Source: Bacteroidia bacterium (GTDB lineage: Bacteria; Bacteroidota; Bacteroidia; Bacteroidales; GWF2-35-48). Taken from it: a DNA stretch of 55,766 bases. The number at the start of each line of letters is the position of its first letter. Within the stretch, counting starts at the first letter, position 1. The DNA lies in assembly GCA_016212695.1 (NCBI GenBank), contig JACREX010000054.1, positions 1 through 55,766 on the forward strand, in the 5' to 3' direction. The notes under the pieces were generated by a model. It saw only the letters and a list, made by a program, of their open reading frames with translations, was not told the origin of the DNA and ran no database searches. Both the position numbers and the translations under genes were made by a program. Shown piece by piece: positions 45,413 to 54,720 of the stretch.

Positions 45413-46351
45413 TCAATCTCCACCACCGCCGCATCCGCCGCATCCGCCACCGCCTGCATCACCACCGCCGTCGCCCCCGCCTCCGCTGCAACTGCTGCAT
45501 CCGCTCGATGAAGTACTGCAGCTTGTACATCCGGAGTAATTAACGTTCCTGTTCGGGAAGACCGATCCCATGGCAGAATACTCAGGAAAAGCAAATAATG
45601 CTCCCATACCAAACAACGCACAAATCATCACCGGGTCCATTGTTTCAGGGAAAGCGCTCTGGTTATTGCCGTAGTCCCTGACACCAGACATTTGCCGGGC
45701 CAGATACTGAAGGTATTTTTTTCCAAAAGCCGAATATTTTTTTGGATAAGAAAATGCATATAAGAAAATTGTTAAAATAAGAAGAAGTATCAGAAAGAGT
45801 ACCGGTTTGTCGCGCATAATCCCCAGTATGAGTTTTATAAAGCCAATACCTGTGACACCAATGAAGAAAAAAGCATATACTCTTCGCTGCCGGCCTAGTA
45901 TAACGTCGTTTTTTAGCAGGTTGCTATCTTTTAATTTTTCAATTATTCCGATTGTTTTTTCTGATATAGTCATTTTTATTGAACTGTTCGTAAAAATTGA
46001 ATTCGGCGCCTGGGGTGATGCAAAATAGTTGAGAATTATTTTTTCAATTTCACCCAGATCTTTATTTTTTGCATCGGCTATTTTACAAATGGTACCATCG
46101 GAGCGAATCTCAATAAGTTTTTTATCGAAAAGGCCGACCATAACAGTTTTAATAATATGTGCAGGCTTGCCTTTACTTTTAAGCACGGCAATTTCCATTG
46201 CACCGGGTTTCATAGAATCCGGTATTACATAATCAAGCGGCGCATCGCTTCTTTTTAAATAAATCTGGTAAAGCACATACGATACTACAACAAGTATCAG
46301 GTAGTATAACAGGAACTCAGGGCCTGAAATACTTTTGATGAATTCGATCAT
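45413..46351 (-). CDS. TIGR04222-like membrane protein with Gly-rich tail carrying three CxxC motifs
   Basis: 312 residues. One N-terminal transmembrane helix (GPEFLLYYLILVVVSYVLYQIY) is followed by a cytoplasmic domain of about 130 residues with winged-helix-like text (EIAVLKSKGKPAHIIKTVMVGLFDKKLIEI), two central helices (about 160-207) and another hydrophobic segment near 243-262. The last 42 residues are Gly, Ser and Asp with C275-x-x-C278, C285-x-x-C288 and C304-x-x-C307, ending CGGCGGGGD. The layout (membrane domain plus low-complexity Gly/Cys tail) matches what I recall of the TIGR04222 family. The tail could be modified, bind metal or form disulfides; no function is established. The radical SAM gene follows on the same strand. 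Confidence 0.8.
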   Translation of the reverse strand: MIEFIKSISGPEFLLYYLILVVVSYVLYQIYLKRSDAPLDYVIPDSMKPGAMEIAVLKSKGKPAHIIKTVMVGLFDKKLIEIRSDGTICKIADAKNKDLGEIEKIILNYFASPQAPNSIFTNSSIKMTISEKTIGIIEKLKDSNLLKNDVILGRQRRVYAFFFIGVTGIGFIKLILGIMRDKPVLFLILLLILTIFLYAFSYPKKYSAFGKKYLQYLARQMSGVRDYGNNQSAFPETMDPVMICALFGMGALFAFPEYSAMGSVFPNRNVNYSGCTSCSTSSSGCSSCSGGGGDGGGDAGGGGCGGCGGGGD

Positions 46352-46611
46352 GGTTTTAAAATTTTAAATTAGTAATCAAAAATAATAAAACTCCATGAAA
46401 AAAGAAAGAGTTAACTTACATATACCTATTTATGTACAAATTTATTCCATATGCAGTATAACAGAACAAAATGACGCTGACAAAAGAAAAAAGTGGCGCT
46501 AAGAATAGGGAGCAGTATCGTGTCGGTAGCGTAAAAAGATTTTTTTAATCATTTTACCGACAAAATACACAGGAAACGAAGATGCGGATGACTGGTGATT
46601 TAAGTCATGTC

Positions 46612-48687
46612 TTATTTTTTAATTATTTTCAATTCAGTTCTCCTGTTCAATTTTCGTCCTTCGGGATTATCTGATCCGTCATCGTTTGTATTTTTTGCAA
46701 TGGGAAAATTCTGGCCGGAACCTATTGCTGCCAGGCGATCTTTTTCAATTCCTTTTTCAGCAAGGTAACGAAGAACATTTTCAGCTCTTTTTTGTGATAA
46801 ATTAAGATTATAGGATTCACCGCCTTTGCTATCCGTATGCGAGTAAATTTCAACATGTATTCCGGGGTATTTTTGCAGCAGAGGGATTAATGTGGTATCA
46901 ATATATTTTTTTGCGCTGTCGCACAATGTCGCCACATCGAAGTCATACAGAATATTTCTCAGGATAATCGGTTTTTCAGGGATTATTTCAATCGGAACGG
47001 AATCGAATTTCAGTACGGACGAAGTATTATTATAGGTACTTAAAGAAAATGAATTTTCTACTAAACGTTTATCTTCTATAATAATTTTATAGTCCTTGTT
47101 CCTCATTAAACTGAAAGATAAATCACCGCCTTTTTCAATACTGTTTCTGGCTAAAAAAATAGGTTCCATGTTTGGTTCTGACAGATACAATGAGGCAATG
47201 GCTCCATCCAGATAATTACTTAATAAAATTGTGTCTCTGTTTTCTTCCGGTATTTTCAGGAATTCTCTTGTTATAATCTTGGGAATGATTTTCGCCGAAA
47301 GAGAAATATTTTCGTTTTTTACCTGGTAAAAAGAATAGATATCATCACAGCAATTTTTATGATTGAGATAAACACTTCCTGTGCGATTTGAAGTAAAAAA
47401 ACCATACAAATGATCCGGGCTCACCGTATAACAAAGATCATCAAAACTTGAGTTTACCGGGCTGCCTGTATTTTCCGGTTTAGACCAGTTAACCAGATCT
47501 CCGAAACTCCTGAAAATATCAAAACCGCCAAACGCCGGCCATCCGTTAGAGCTAAAGTACAGCGCATGGGCGGCCATATCATAGAAAGGTGTTTTTTCAT
47601 CGCCGGGCGTATTGATGAAAGCCCCTGCATTAACCGCTTTCGTATATTCTTTTATGGTTTTGTTATACACGGTATACCATATATCGAAACCTCCCATTCC
47701 TCCCGGACGGTCTGATATAAAATAAACGACATCCAAGTTTTCCATATAACAGGATCCGACTGCCGGCTGGGTTGTGGTATAATCCGGGTGATTTATCCTA
47801 TTGTCTGCTTTTAATGCCTGTCCCCATTTACCTCTGGAAAATTCTTTGACATACAAATCGCAAATTGTTTTATATGCCCGGTTTTCTTTGCATCGGGTGA
47901 AATAAAATCTGTCCCTGTCAGGCGAAAAACAACCCGTTCCGGTGTTTGCGCTGTCAGTATTTTCAAAAGGCGGGGGTAAGGCATTGCTCTTATTCCATGA
48001 AAAATTGTTATTTTTTACAGCAAGAAAAAATTTACGGAACTTCATGTCTTCCTTATTTTTCATGTAATAATATTCGGTTGATCCGGATTCTGCGGAACCA
48101 TAAACCAATGTGGTGTCGTTTAAAATAATAGGAGAGAATTCAATATTTGCCTTGTTAATTGCAGTATCAAGATGTATGATTTTTTTATTTTCAAAGGAAT
48201 CGGTTTTTGTATGCGCCAGAGAAATACCGGAAATTTCATTTTTGATCATCCATTTTTCAATACTCCGGTTACCGCCCTTTTTCGTTTCTTTATCACAAAT
48301 TTTAAACTGTAAAAGCGCTTCGTCGTATTCGCCCAGCGATTTAAGCATCAAAGCATAATTAAACAAGGCCTCCATATTTTTTTTTGAGCTTTGCAGGTAT
48401 GCTTTGTTAAAAGTAATTTTTGCATTTTCATAATCCCGGTTTTTTTTATAAAGATATGCAAGCCGTAATAAGGTATAATGAAAATTGTTTGGCTTTCTTT
48501 TTAAAAATTCGTTGTAATAATTAATTGCAGAATAATAATCGCCAATCCTTTCGGCATCTTTTCCATAACCCTTCAACTGCCAGTTTTTCATAGTTTTTAA
48601 ATCCCCGGGCTGTGCAAGTGAAATTTGACTTTTGAATGTCATCGGTAACACGAATAAAAAAAGAAGTGTTATTGTTCTTATCCGCAT
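46612..48687 (-). CDS. PorE-like OmpA-family protein (TPR, propeller, OmpA peptidoglycan-binding)
   Basis: 691 residues from the ATG at 48687 (MRIRTITLLFLFVLPMTF), chosen for its proper signal peptide; the frame extends to 48756. Order: TPR-like repeats (about 35-140, ERIGDYYSAINYYNEFLKRKP), a PD40/WD40-like propeller (about 160-450, FISDRPGGMGGFDIWYT, YFSSNGWPAFGGFDIFRS), a small beta domain, and a C-terminal OmpA domain (VEIYSHTDSKGGESYNLNLSQKRAENV, NRRTELKI). This TPR-propeller-beta-OmpA order is that of PorE, the T9SS component thought to tether the machinery to peptidoglycan. It follows the PorP/SprF gene on the same strand. Confidence 0.88.
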   Translation of the reverse strand: MRIRTITLLFLFVLPMTFKSQISLAQPGDLKTMKNWQLKGYGKDAERIGDYYSAINYYNEFLKRKPNNFHYTLLRLAYLYKKNRDYENAKITFNKAYLQSSKKNMEALFNYALMLKSLGEYDEALLQFKICDKETKKGGNRSIEKWMIKNEISGISLAHTKTDSFENKKIIHLDTAINKANIEFSPIILNDTTLVYGSAESGSTEYYYMKNKEDMKFRKFFLAVKNNNFSWNKSNALPPPFENTDSANTGTGCFSPDRDRFYFTRCKENRAYKTICDLYVKEFSRGKWGQALKADNRINHPDYTTTQPAVGSCYMENLDVVYFISDRPGGMGGFDIWYTVYNKTIKEYTKAVNAGAFINTPGDEKTPFYDMAAHALYFSSNGWPAFGGFDIFRSFGDLVNWSKPENTGSPVNSSFDDLCYTVSPDHLYGFFTSNRTGSVYLNHKNCCDDIYSFYQVKNENISLSAKIIPKIITREFLKIPEENRDTILLSNYLDGAIASLYLSEPNMEPIFLARNSIEKGGDLSFSLMRNKDYKIIIEDKRLVENSFSLSTYNNTSSVLKFDSVPIEIIPEKPIILRNILYDFDVATLCDSAKKYIDTTLIPLLQKYPGIHVEIYSHTDSKGGESYNLNLSQKRAENVLRYLAEKGIEKDRLAAIGSGQNFPIAKNTNDDGSDNPEGRKLNRRTELKIIKK

Positions 48688-48742
48688 TAACGGTATAATG
48701 GAAATTTGTTCTTTATTTTTGAATTGCTTGCACGGCATAAAA

Positions 48743-49867
48743 TCAATATAATTCACAGGGAACGGTTTTTTTATCTAAAAAGGTATCGGGCCTTATATAA
48801 ACCACTGATAATTCGAAAGCATTACTGCGTGAAGTAATGGTATGCAGATATGAAATATCGTAATCATAACTGAAGCAAATATTCCAGTTATTCAGTTCCA
48901 GTCCGGCCAGCAATATAGCTGAATCATTATTCCTGGCTATCCCGGTGCGCATATATGCCCCCATATAAACAACCGCTGTTTTCAGAGATTTTTGAACTAA
49001 TCCATACCCTAAGTTGCCGCCGGCAATTAATTCCGACGACCGGTTGACCCATGTATAACAAAATTGCGGTTTTAAAAAGATAACGCCCTTAAACCTTTTT
49101 TCAAAAGAGCCGTGAACAACATATTTTTGCTGCAACTCAATAGCATTGTTCATGAAATTTTCGTGTGGTTTGTTCAATTGAAAAACAGCCGCACCCAGTT
49201 CAGTTTCGAAACCCGGCGATTTAAATTTCCATATAACGCCGCTTGCAAAATCGAGATACTTTGTGTCGGAATACGTAAAGCTTTCGCTGCTGGGCAACCC
49301 GGAATTAAACTGCCCGGTAGTCATATCAAATTGTTCCGGGAGAGTCAATCCAATAAAAGATGAATTTTTTTGAACATAACCTGCCTGAAGTCCGAAAAGT
49401 AAAAGCGATTTTACTGTTACAGAAGTCTGGTATCCGCCGGTAAAATAAAGTTGATTTATCATCAGCGTGTTTTGCGCCGACAGATCGTTAGAAAAATATA
49501 CGCTGGCATTGATTTGTTGGTTATGGATACGAAAGTGCTTATCAAAACTGATAAGATTTGTTTTGTAAGGTTCAGTGAAATTGTTTCCTTGGGAACGAAC
49601 CAGATCTGTAAATCTCCAGTCGCTTTCAAAATTTCCTGTATTTGCCGGGTTTGTCAGCATGGTAGCGGAGAAGAACTGGGAGAAATGTATGGTTTGAGAT
49701 TTTGCAGTCATACAGACAAGCAATAAACAAAATAGCTTAATGTACTTTGAACGGTCATAAAATATACTTCTTAAATAAGCGGCAGTATGCAGTAGCAGTA
49801 TACAGGACTGCTTACTGCCAACTGCTGCTGCCAACTTAAATACTGATTTTAGTAAACATTTTTTCAT
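48743..49867 (-). CDS. PorP/SprF-family type IX secretion membrane protein
   Basis: 374 residues. The family start is seen at QTIHFSQFFSATMLTNPANTG; the rest is an amphipathic, Tyr/Phe-rich outer-membrane beta-barrel (YDYDISYLHTITSRSNAFELSVVY near the end is family-typical). PorP/SprF proteins work with T9SS and are often needed to place one large adhesin on the surface, usually the gene product upstream. The N-terminus carries an insert (LAAAVGSKQSCILLLHTAAY) encoded by GCAGTTGGCAGTA-like words at 49780-49840, before the hydrophobic segment IKLFCLLLVCMTAKSQ. The gap to the upstream giant gene is only 12 bases. Confidence 0.92.
   Translation of the reverse strand: MKKCLLKSVFKLAAAVGSKQSCILLLHTAAYLRSIFYDRSKYIKLFCLLLVCMTAKSQTIHFSQFFSATMLTNPANTGNFESDWRFTDLVRSQGNNFTEPYKTNLISFDKHFRIHNQQINASVYFSNDLSAQNTLMINQLYFTGGYQTSVTVKSLLLFGLQAGYVQKNSSFIGLTLPEQFDMTTGQFNSGLPSSESFTYSDTKYLDFASGVIWKFKSPGFETELGAAVFQLNKPHENFMNNAIELQQKYVVHGSFEKRFKGVIFLKPQFCYTWVNRSSELIAGGNLGYGLVQKSLKTAVVYMGAYMRTGIARNNDSAILLAGLELNNWNICFSYDYDISYLHTITSRSNAFELSVVYIRPDTFLDKKTVPCELY
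49780..49840. repeat. Word-like repeat in the N-terminus of the PorP/SprF gene
   Basis: GGCAGTATGCAGTAGCAGTATAC, then ACTGCTTACTGCCAACTGCTGCTGCCAAC, which is close to the reverse complement of the first half. It lies in frame and is translated within the export-signal region. Confidence 0.75.
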
Positions 49868-49879
49868 GGTCTGTCTTTA

Positions 49880-52800
49880 TTATCTGACAAGTTTAATGAA
49901 CCCCTTTTTTGAAAGAATATCATTGTTGTATGTTAATACCTTTACAATATAGGTAAATGTTTCAATGTTCTGGGAAGCTCCTTTGTAGCTGCCATCCCAT
50001 CCGTTTCCGAGGTCTTTTGATTCAAAGACCATTTCTCCGAACCGGTTGAAAATCCGGAATTCCAGCAGTTCTATTATACCCCAGCCTCTTACCAAAATAT
50101 AATCATTTTTCCCATCCCCGTTCGGAGTGAATAATTCCGGAACATCCACCGAATATTTTTTCATAATATCAATGAATACATGGTAATTTACGGTGAAACA
50201 ATTATTCGTATCCTTCACGGAAACGGTATATTCAGTGGGTTCAAGGGGATGCGCCCGCAGATAGGGGCAATCCAGACAGGAAAGTGAATTCTCTGCAAAC
50301 CAATTGTAATAACCGATTTCAGGATTATATGCATTCAGCACGACTTCTTCTCCAATTACAATAGAGGTATCTCTCATAGAAATTACCGGAACCTGGAATA
50401 TTTGAATAAATACGGATGTGTCTTTTTTGCATGAATTAGAATCTTTTACTGAAACATAGTATCTGATTGAGGAGTCTGGTTGAACCACCGGGTTAAAAAT
50501 ATCCGTATCATTAATAAATTTATCGGGCTGCCATGTATAATGGCTCCCTCCCTGTGCAAACAGTTGTATGGCATTCCCCCTGCAGATTAAAGTGTCTGCG
50601 CTGATGTCAACAGACGGTAAAGGGAAAACCGTAATTATTTTTTGTGAAGAATCATAACAGCCGAAATTATTATAAATTACCTGTTCTACCCGGTAACTGC
50701 CCGGCGTGGTCAAAATGCCTGTATAGCTTCCGGATTCAGAAACAAAGGTATTATTGATATACCAGTAAATGGAATTTGCATTGGCAGAGATATCCGATAA
50801 AGTTATTTCCAACGGAGTGCATCCGTAATTCACCCCATTGTTTATCATAAAATTTGAAATCACTTCGAAAACATTTATTGAATCGGAAATTACCTTGTCG
50901 CAGGTATGACTGCTGTCTGAATACAGCAAAATCGCCGGGTACACGTAACCATAATTATTGTACACTGTCGTTACCGTATCGCTGAAACCCGTGAGCCCAT
51001 TGCCCAAATCCCATTTCAGTGAATACACATTTATTTTATCTGCAGCGATAAGAACCACGCTGTCGCCGTGGCATACCGTATCCGGAGAAATCAAATCGGC
51101 CCAGGGCCCTTTAATAGTTACATATGATAGTTTTACAAGCGTATCCGAGCAACCATTGGTTGTAGATGCAATAAGCGTAACATCATATATGCCGGGCCTG
51201 CAATAGGTATGCGCCGGGTTTTGCAGTTGCGAAGCGGTAAGGTTGTCGCCGAAAATCCACATCCAGCTTCCCGGATGATTTGATTCGGACATATCCGTAA
51301 AATTGATCAACGCAGGATAACATTCCGCATTTAAGATATCAGCCATAAAATTGGCTATGGGTGGTTTCTGAACTGTTATGTAATTAATGTTTGATCCGGT
51401 GGAATCGCATCCGTGATCATCAATAATGCTTAATGAAACGGTATAACTCCCGGTATCGGCATAAACATGGGCGGGGCTTTCGGCTGTCGAAGTTATTCCA
51501 TCGCCAAAATTCCACAGGTAACTCACAATTTCGCTTTGCGAATCTTTAAGGAAAAAAACTGAATCTCCTATGCAAATATCAGGATCAGTTGCAAGAAAAC
51601 CGGGATCAGGAGAGACTGCGCTGATGTAATCGTTTTTCAGCATCGTATTATAACATCCCAACGTATCGGTAACTGTAAGCGAAATATCATATATTCCGAA
51701 ATTTTGATATTGATGGATTGGATTTTGTTCATTAGAAATCAAAGAATCACCGAAGGTCCAATAATAGGTGGTAACTGTCGTATCTGAAACCGTATTGTCT
51801 GAAAAAGAAAAATCAGCCGGCAGGCATCCAGTCAGGTAATTAGCCGTGAAATCAACCAATGGCTGATATATTTTTAAGGGTTTGATTTTTGTATCAATAC
51901 AGCCGTTGATATCCTGTACATGGAGTTTTATATAATGGTTCCCCATGGTATTGAATAGATGTGTTATAATGCCGTCAAAAGAAGATGTTGTTATATTTTC
52001 TCCCGTATCGCTGAAATACCATTTGTAAAGATTCAGCCAGTTGTCATATGCTTCGTCGTGCGAAACCGAACCGTTGCAGGTGATAATATCTCCGGAACAT
52101 CCTACGGAATCCGACAGGGTGAAATCCGCTATTATTTTCCTGGCTTTTACAAGGTGGGTTTCCTGGTAAAAACAACCTGTAATGCTATTGGCAGAATTTA
52201 AATTCACATAGTAATTTCCGGAAGAATCGAAAGAGTGAACCGCCGGTTGCATATTAAATATTTCAGGAGACTGATCGCCGAAATCCCAGTGAAAGCTATC
52301 CGCATCTTTAATATTCGCCAAAAAAGCGTAATCAAAGGGTTGCTGACATTCATAATTGAACCAAAAAGAAGAAACAGGCCCTTTTATGTAGAGCAAATTA
52401 TGTTTGTTAATAGCGGTTCCGCAACCATTATAAAAGGCAGATAAGGTTACGCTTACATATCCTGTATCATGGAATGAATGGGATGGGTTTTCGTCGTCGG
52501 AATCAGTTCCGTCTCCAAAGTCCCATCTGTAATAATTTATCAGTCCATGGTCATATGACAGATTCATAAACTGAATGGTGTCTGATGCACAAACTGAGTC
52601 AGGTGCATTAATTGTAAAATCCGGCGACTGCTGTGTGCCTGCAGTAACGCTTGTAATGGCGCTTGCGCTGCATCCTTTTTCTGTTACCACGCTGAAGGTT
52701 ACAAGATATACTCCCGGTTGATTATAAATAAAAAAGCCGTTCCAGTTCTGAGAGTTATTTCCATTTCCATATTCCCAATTCCATGAAGCAAATTGATCCT

Positions 52801-54247
52801 GGTCGGTTTCATATATGCTTTGATTGATATAGTTGAGTTCAAGAGGCACACAACCATATGGCCCGTTCAGGTCGGGACTGAAATGCAGGCGGGGAAGCAC
52901 AATGGTAATACTGGTGTCTGCAATTATCGTGTCTCTGCAATCATGGGGGCTTGTTACTATCAATGTATCGGAAAATGCCTGTTGAAAATTAACGGTTGCA
53001 AGGTTCCAGATTGTATCGGCAGGGTTCTGTAAAATGGAACGGTGACGGCTTCCAAAGCGCCAGTCCCAGGATATTGCATTTAAAGAGTTATCCGAATACT
53101 GCACATAAAAGGGTAATTCGCAGCCAAAATTTTGATCTGCGTTGAAATCGGCAATTATATTTTCGATATTTATATTCATTGAAATTGAATCGGCGCATTG
53201 CCCGTTTTTTGTAACTTTTAAAACCACAAGGTAATCGCCGGAGTTACTGTAGTAATGTTGCGGATTTTGTAAATTTGAAACAGAACCATCGCCGAAGCGC
53301 CATTCATACTGGGTAGCATTCTGCGAGGCATTTAAAAAATTAATGATTTCGTTTTTACAAACCGTGTCGCGGTTAATCGAAAATGATGCCGATGTTTCTG
53401 TGATTTTGATATAGTCATGTCTTGTAAGCGTATCAGAACAGCCGTAGTTGTCGGTAGTTATTAATTCTACAGTGTAATGACCCGGTGCAATATAAGTATG
53501 CACGGGCTCTTCTGCCGCAGATACCGTACTGTCGCCAAAATTCCAATTATAAGATAATACACCAGAGCCTTCAGACAGGTTGGTAAACGATACGGTTAGT
53601 TCGCCGCTGCACGAAGAGGTTGTGTTACCGGTAAAATAACTCACCGGCTTGTAGATTTGAATTAAATTTTCAAAAAGAGCGCTTCCCGCACACCCGTTAC
53701 TGTCGGTTATCAGTAATGATACATTAAATGTTCCGGCAAAGTTGTAAATATGCACCGGAGAAATTTCGTTCGATATATTACCATCGCCAAAATCCCAAGC
53801 CCAATATGTGAGCGGAGCATCGCCGGGTACAGAAGTGTTTTCAAATTTTAAAGAGTATGGAGCGCAACCTATGGGAGATGCGGAAAGTTGAAAATCAGCC
53901 AAAGGGTTTTGATAAGCAGTAATAAAATTTGTTTTTACTAAGGTGTCAGACAGAATACCATCGCTAACAATTAATGTTACATCGTAATGACCGGCGTTCG
54001 TATAAATAGCAAACGGTTCAAATTGTTCTGATATATTTCCATTGCCCAATATCCATTTATAAGTAAGCCCTGTAGCGGGAGCGGACAGGTTAATAAAGGT
54101 TACCTGCAGGGGACTGCAACCCGTTTTAACAAGTGCATCGAAATCCGCGACAGGCTGGGCAAACGAGGTGAAAATTCTGAAGAAAAGAAGCATCAGGAGG
54201 ATAGGGTGAAGCCGATGACATCTTTGTATTAAAAAATCCGGTAACAT
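49880..54247 (-). CDS. Giant PKD-repeat adhesin with gliding-type (T9SS type B) C-terminus
   Basis: 1455 residues. A signal region (ILLMLLFFRIFTSFAQ) is followed by about 14 PKD-like domains, each with a W-x-W/Y-x-FGDG-like core (WAWDFGDGN, YRWDFGDGT, YLWNFGDGI) and an HxY...G.Y.V.L strand. The C-terminus (DVPELFTPNGDGKNDYILVRG to SKKGFIKLVR) is the CHU_C/gliding-motility-type domain, a T9SS type B sorting signal. It is likely a long surface filament or adhesin exported with the help of the PorP/SprF protein encoded 12 bases downstream. The start at 54247 lies 8 bases after the stop of the small exported protein gene. Confidence 0.95.
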   Translation of the reverse strand: MLPDFLIQRCHRLHPILLMLLFFRIFTSFAQPVADFDALVKTGCSPLQVTFINLSAPATGLTYKWILGNGNISEQFEPFAIYTNAGHYDVTLIVSDGILSDTLVKTNFITAYQNPLADFQLSASPIGCAPYSLKFENTSVPGDAPLTYWAWDFGDGNISNEISPVHIYNFAGTFNVSLLITDSNGCAGSALFENLIQIYKPVSYFTGNTTSSCSGELTVSFTNLSEGSGVLSYNWNFGDSTVSAAEEPVHTYIAPGHYTVELITTDNYGCSDTLTRHDYIKITETSASFSINRDTVCKNEIINFLNASQNATQYEWRFGDGSVSNLQNPQHYYSNSGDYLVVLKVTKNGQCADSISMNINIENIIADFNADQNFGCELPFYVQYSDNSLNAISWDWRFGSRHRSILQNPADTIWNLATVNFQQAFSDTLIVTSPHDCRDTIIADTSITIVLPRLHFSPDLNGPYGCVPLELNYINQSIYETDQDQFASWNWEYGNGNNSQNWNGFFIYNQPGVYLVTFSVVTEKGCSASAITSVTAGTQQSPDFTINAPDSVCASDTIQFMNLSYDHGLINYYRWDFGDGTDSDDENPSHSFHDTGYVSVTLSAFYNGCGTAINKHNLLYIKGPVSSFWFNYECQQPFDYAFLANIKDADSFHWDFGDQSPEIFNMQPAVHSFDSSGNYYVNLNSANSITGCFYQETHLVKARKIIADFTLSDSVGCSGDIITCNGSVSHDEAYDNWLNLYKWYFSDTGENITTSSFDGIITHLFNTMGNHYIKLHVQDINGCIDTKIKPLKIYQPLVDFTANYLTGCLPADFSFSDNTVSDTTVTTYYWTFGDSLISNEQNPIHQYQNFGIYDISLTVTDTLGCYNTMLKNDYISAVSPDPGFLATDPDICIGDSVFFLKDSQSEIVSYLWNFGDGITSTAESPAHVYADTGSYTVSLSIIDDHGCDSTGSNINYITVQKPPIANFMADILNAECYPALINFTDMSESNHPGSWMWIFGDNLTASQLQNPAHTYCRPGIYDVTLIASTTNGCSDTLVKLSYVTIKGPWADLISPDTVCHGDSVVLIAADKINVYSLKWDLGNGLTGFSDTVTTVYNNYGYVYPAILLYSDSSHTCDKVISDSINVFEVISNFMINNGVNYGCTPLEITLSDISANANSIYWYINNTFVSESGSYTGILTTPGSYRVEQVIYNNFGCYDSSQKIITVFPLPSVDISADTLICRGNAIQLFAQGGSHYTWQPDKFINDTDIFNPVVQPDSSIRYYVSVKDSNSCKKDTSVFIQIFQVPVISMRDTSIVIGEEVVLNAYNPEIGYYNWFAENSLSCLDCPYLRAHPLEPTEYTVSVKDTNNCFTVNYHVFIDIMKKYSVDVPELFTPNGDGKNDYILVRGWGIIELLEFRIFNRFGEMVFESKDLGNGWDGSYKGASQNIETFTYIVKVLTYNNDILSKKGFIKLVR

Positions 54248-54255
54248 AAAAATAC

Positions 54256-54720
54256 TTACTTATTAAACTTTCGTGATTCAATTAAAATCCCGAGACATTC
54301 CGCATCATTACCTGAAAATTTGCCTGTGGGCGCAGAAATTTCAACGATTAATTTTTGAGACAGTTCTGATTTGATATTTACATAATCAACAAAACCATTT
54401 GCCGCATTATCGTACATAAGTTTATTATCGGCGCCGGAAAGGATTTTTAATTGCACATTACCCAATTTCGATTTTCCGCATACGGATATATAGTATTCTT
54501 TATTCTCAAACAGAGTAATATTGAAAGTATATCTTTGCTTTTGCCTGATTTTTATGGTGCGCGACATAGCGCTTCTGCTGAAATCTTTTTCTCCGGGAGA
54601 GGAACATTTGCTCTCGAAATTTTTACAATTCTGGGCATGAGCGAATGAAAGGGCAAAGTATGCCACAAATAGAAAAATCAGATATTTTATTTTAAAATTT
54701 TGTTTTATTTTTTTGTCCAT
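54256..54720 (-). CDS. Small exported protein of the T9SS cluster
   Basis: 154 residues. A signal peptide (IKYLIFLFVAYFALSFAHA) is followed by a compact domain rich in beta strands with three Cys near its start and middle (NCKNFESKCSS, ISVCGKS) and one near its end (DAECLG). I do not recognise a family. Its start overlaps the end of the lipoprotein gene by 16 bases and it ends 8 bases before the giant adhesin, so the three are surely co-transcribed. It may help export or attach the adhesin; this rests on position only. Confidence 0.85.
   Translation of the reverse strand: MDKKIKQNFKIKYLIFLFVAYFALSFAHAQNCKNFESKCSSPGEKDFSRSAMSRTIKIRQKQRYTFNITLFENKEYYISVCGKSKLGNVQLKILSGADNKLMYDNAANGFVDYVNIKSELSQKLIVEISAPTGKFSGNDAECLGILIESRKFNK

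Noticed and set aside
45409-45621. An Ala-rich 70-codon frame in the Gly/Cys tail region
   Set aside because: It is a frame shadow of the GGN/TGC-rich coding sequence of the TIGR04222-like gene.
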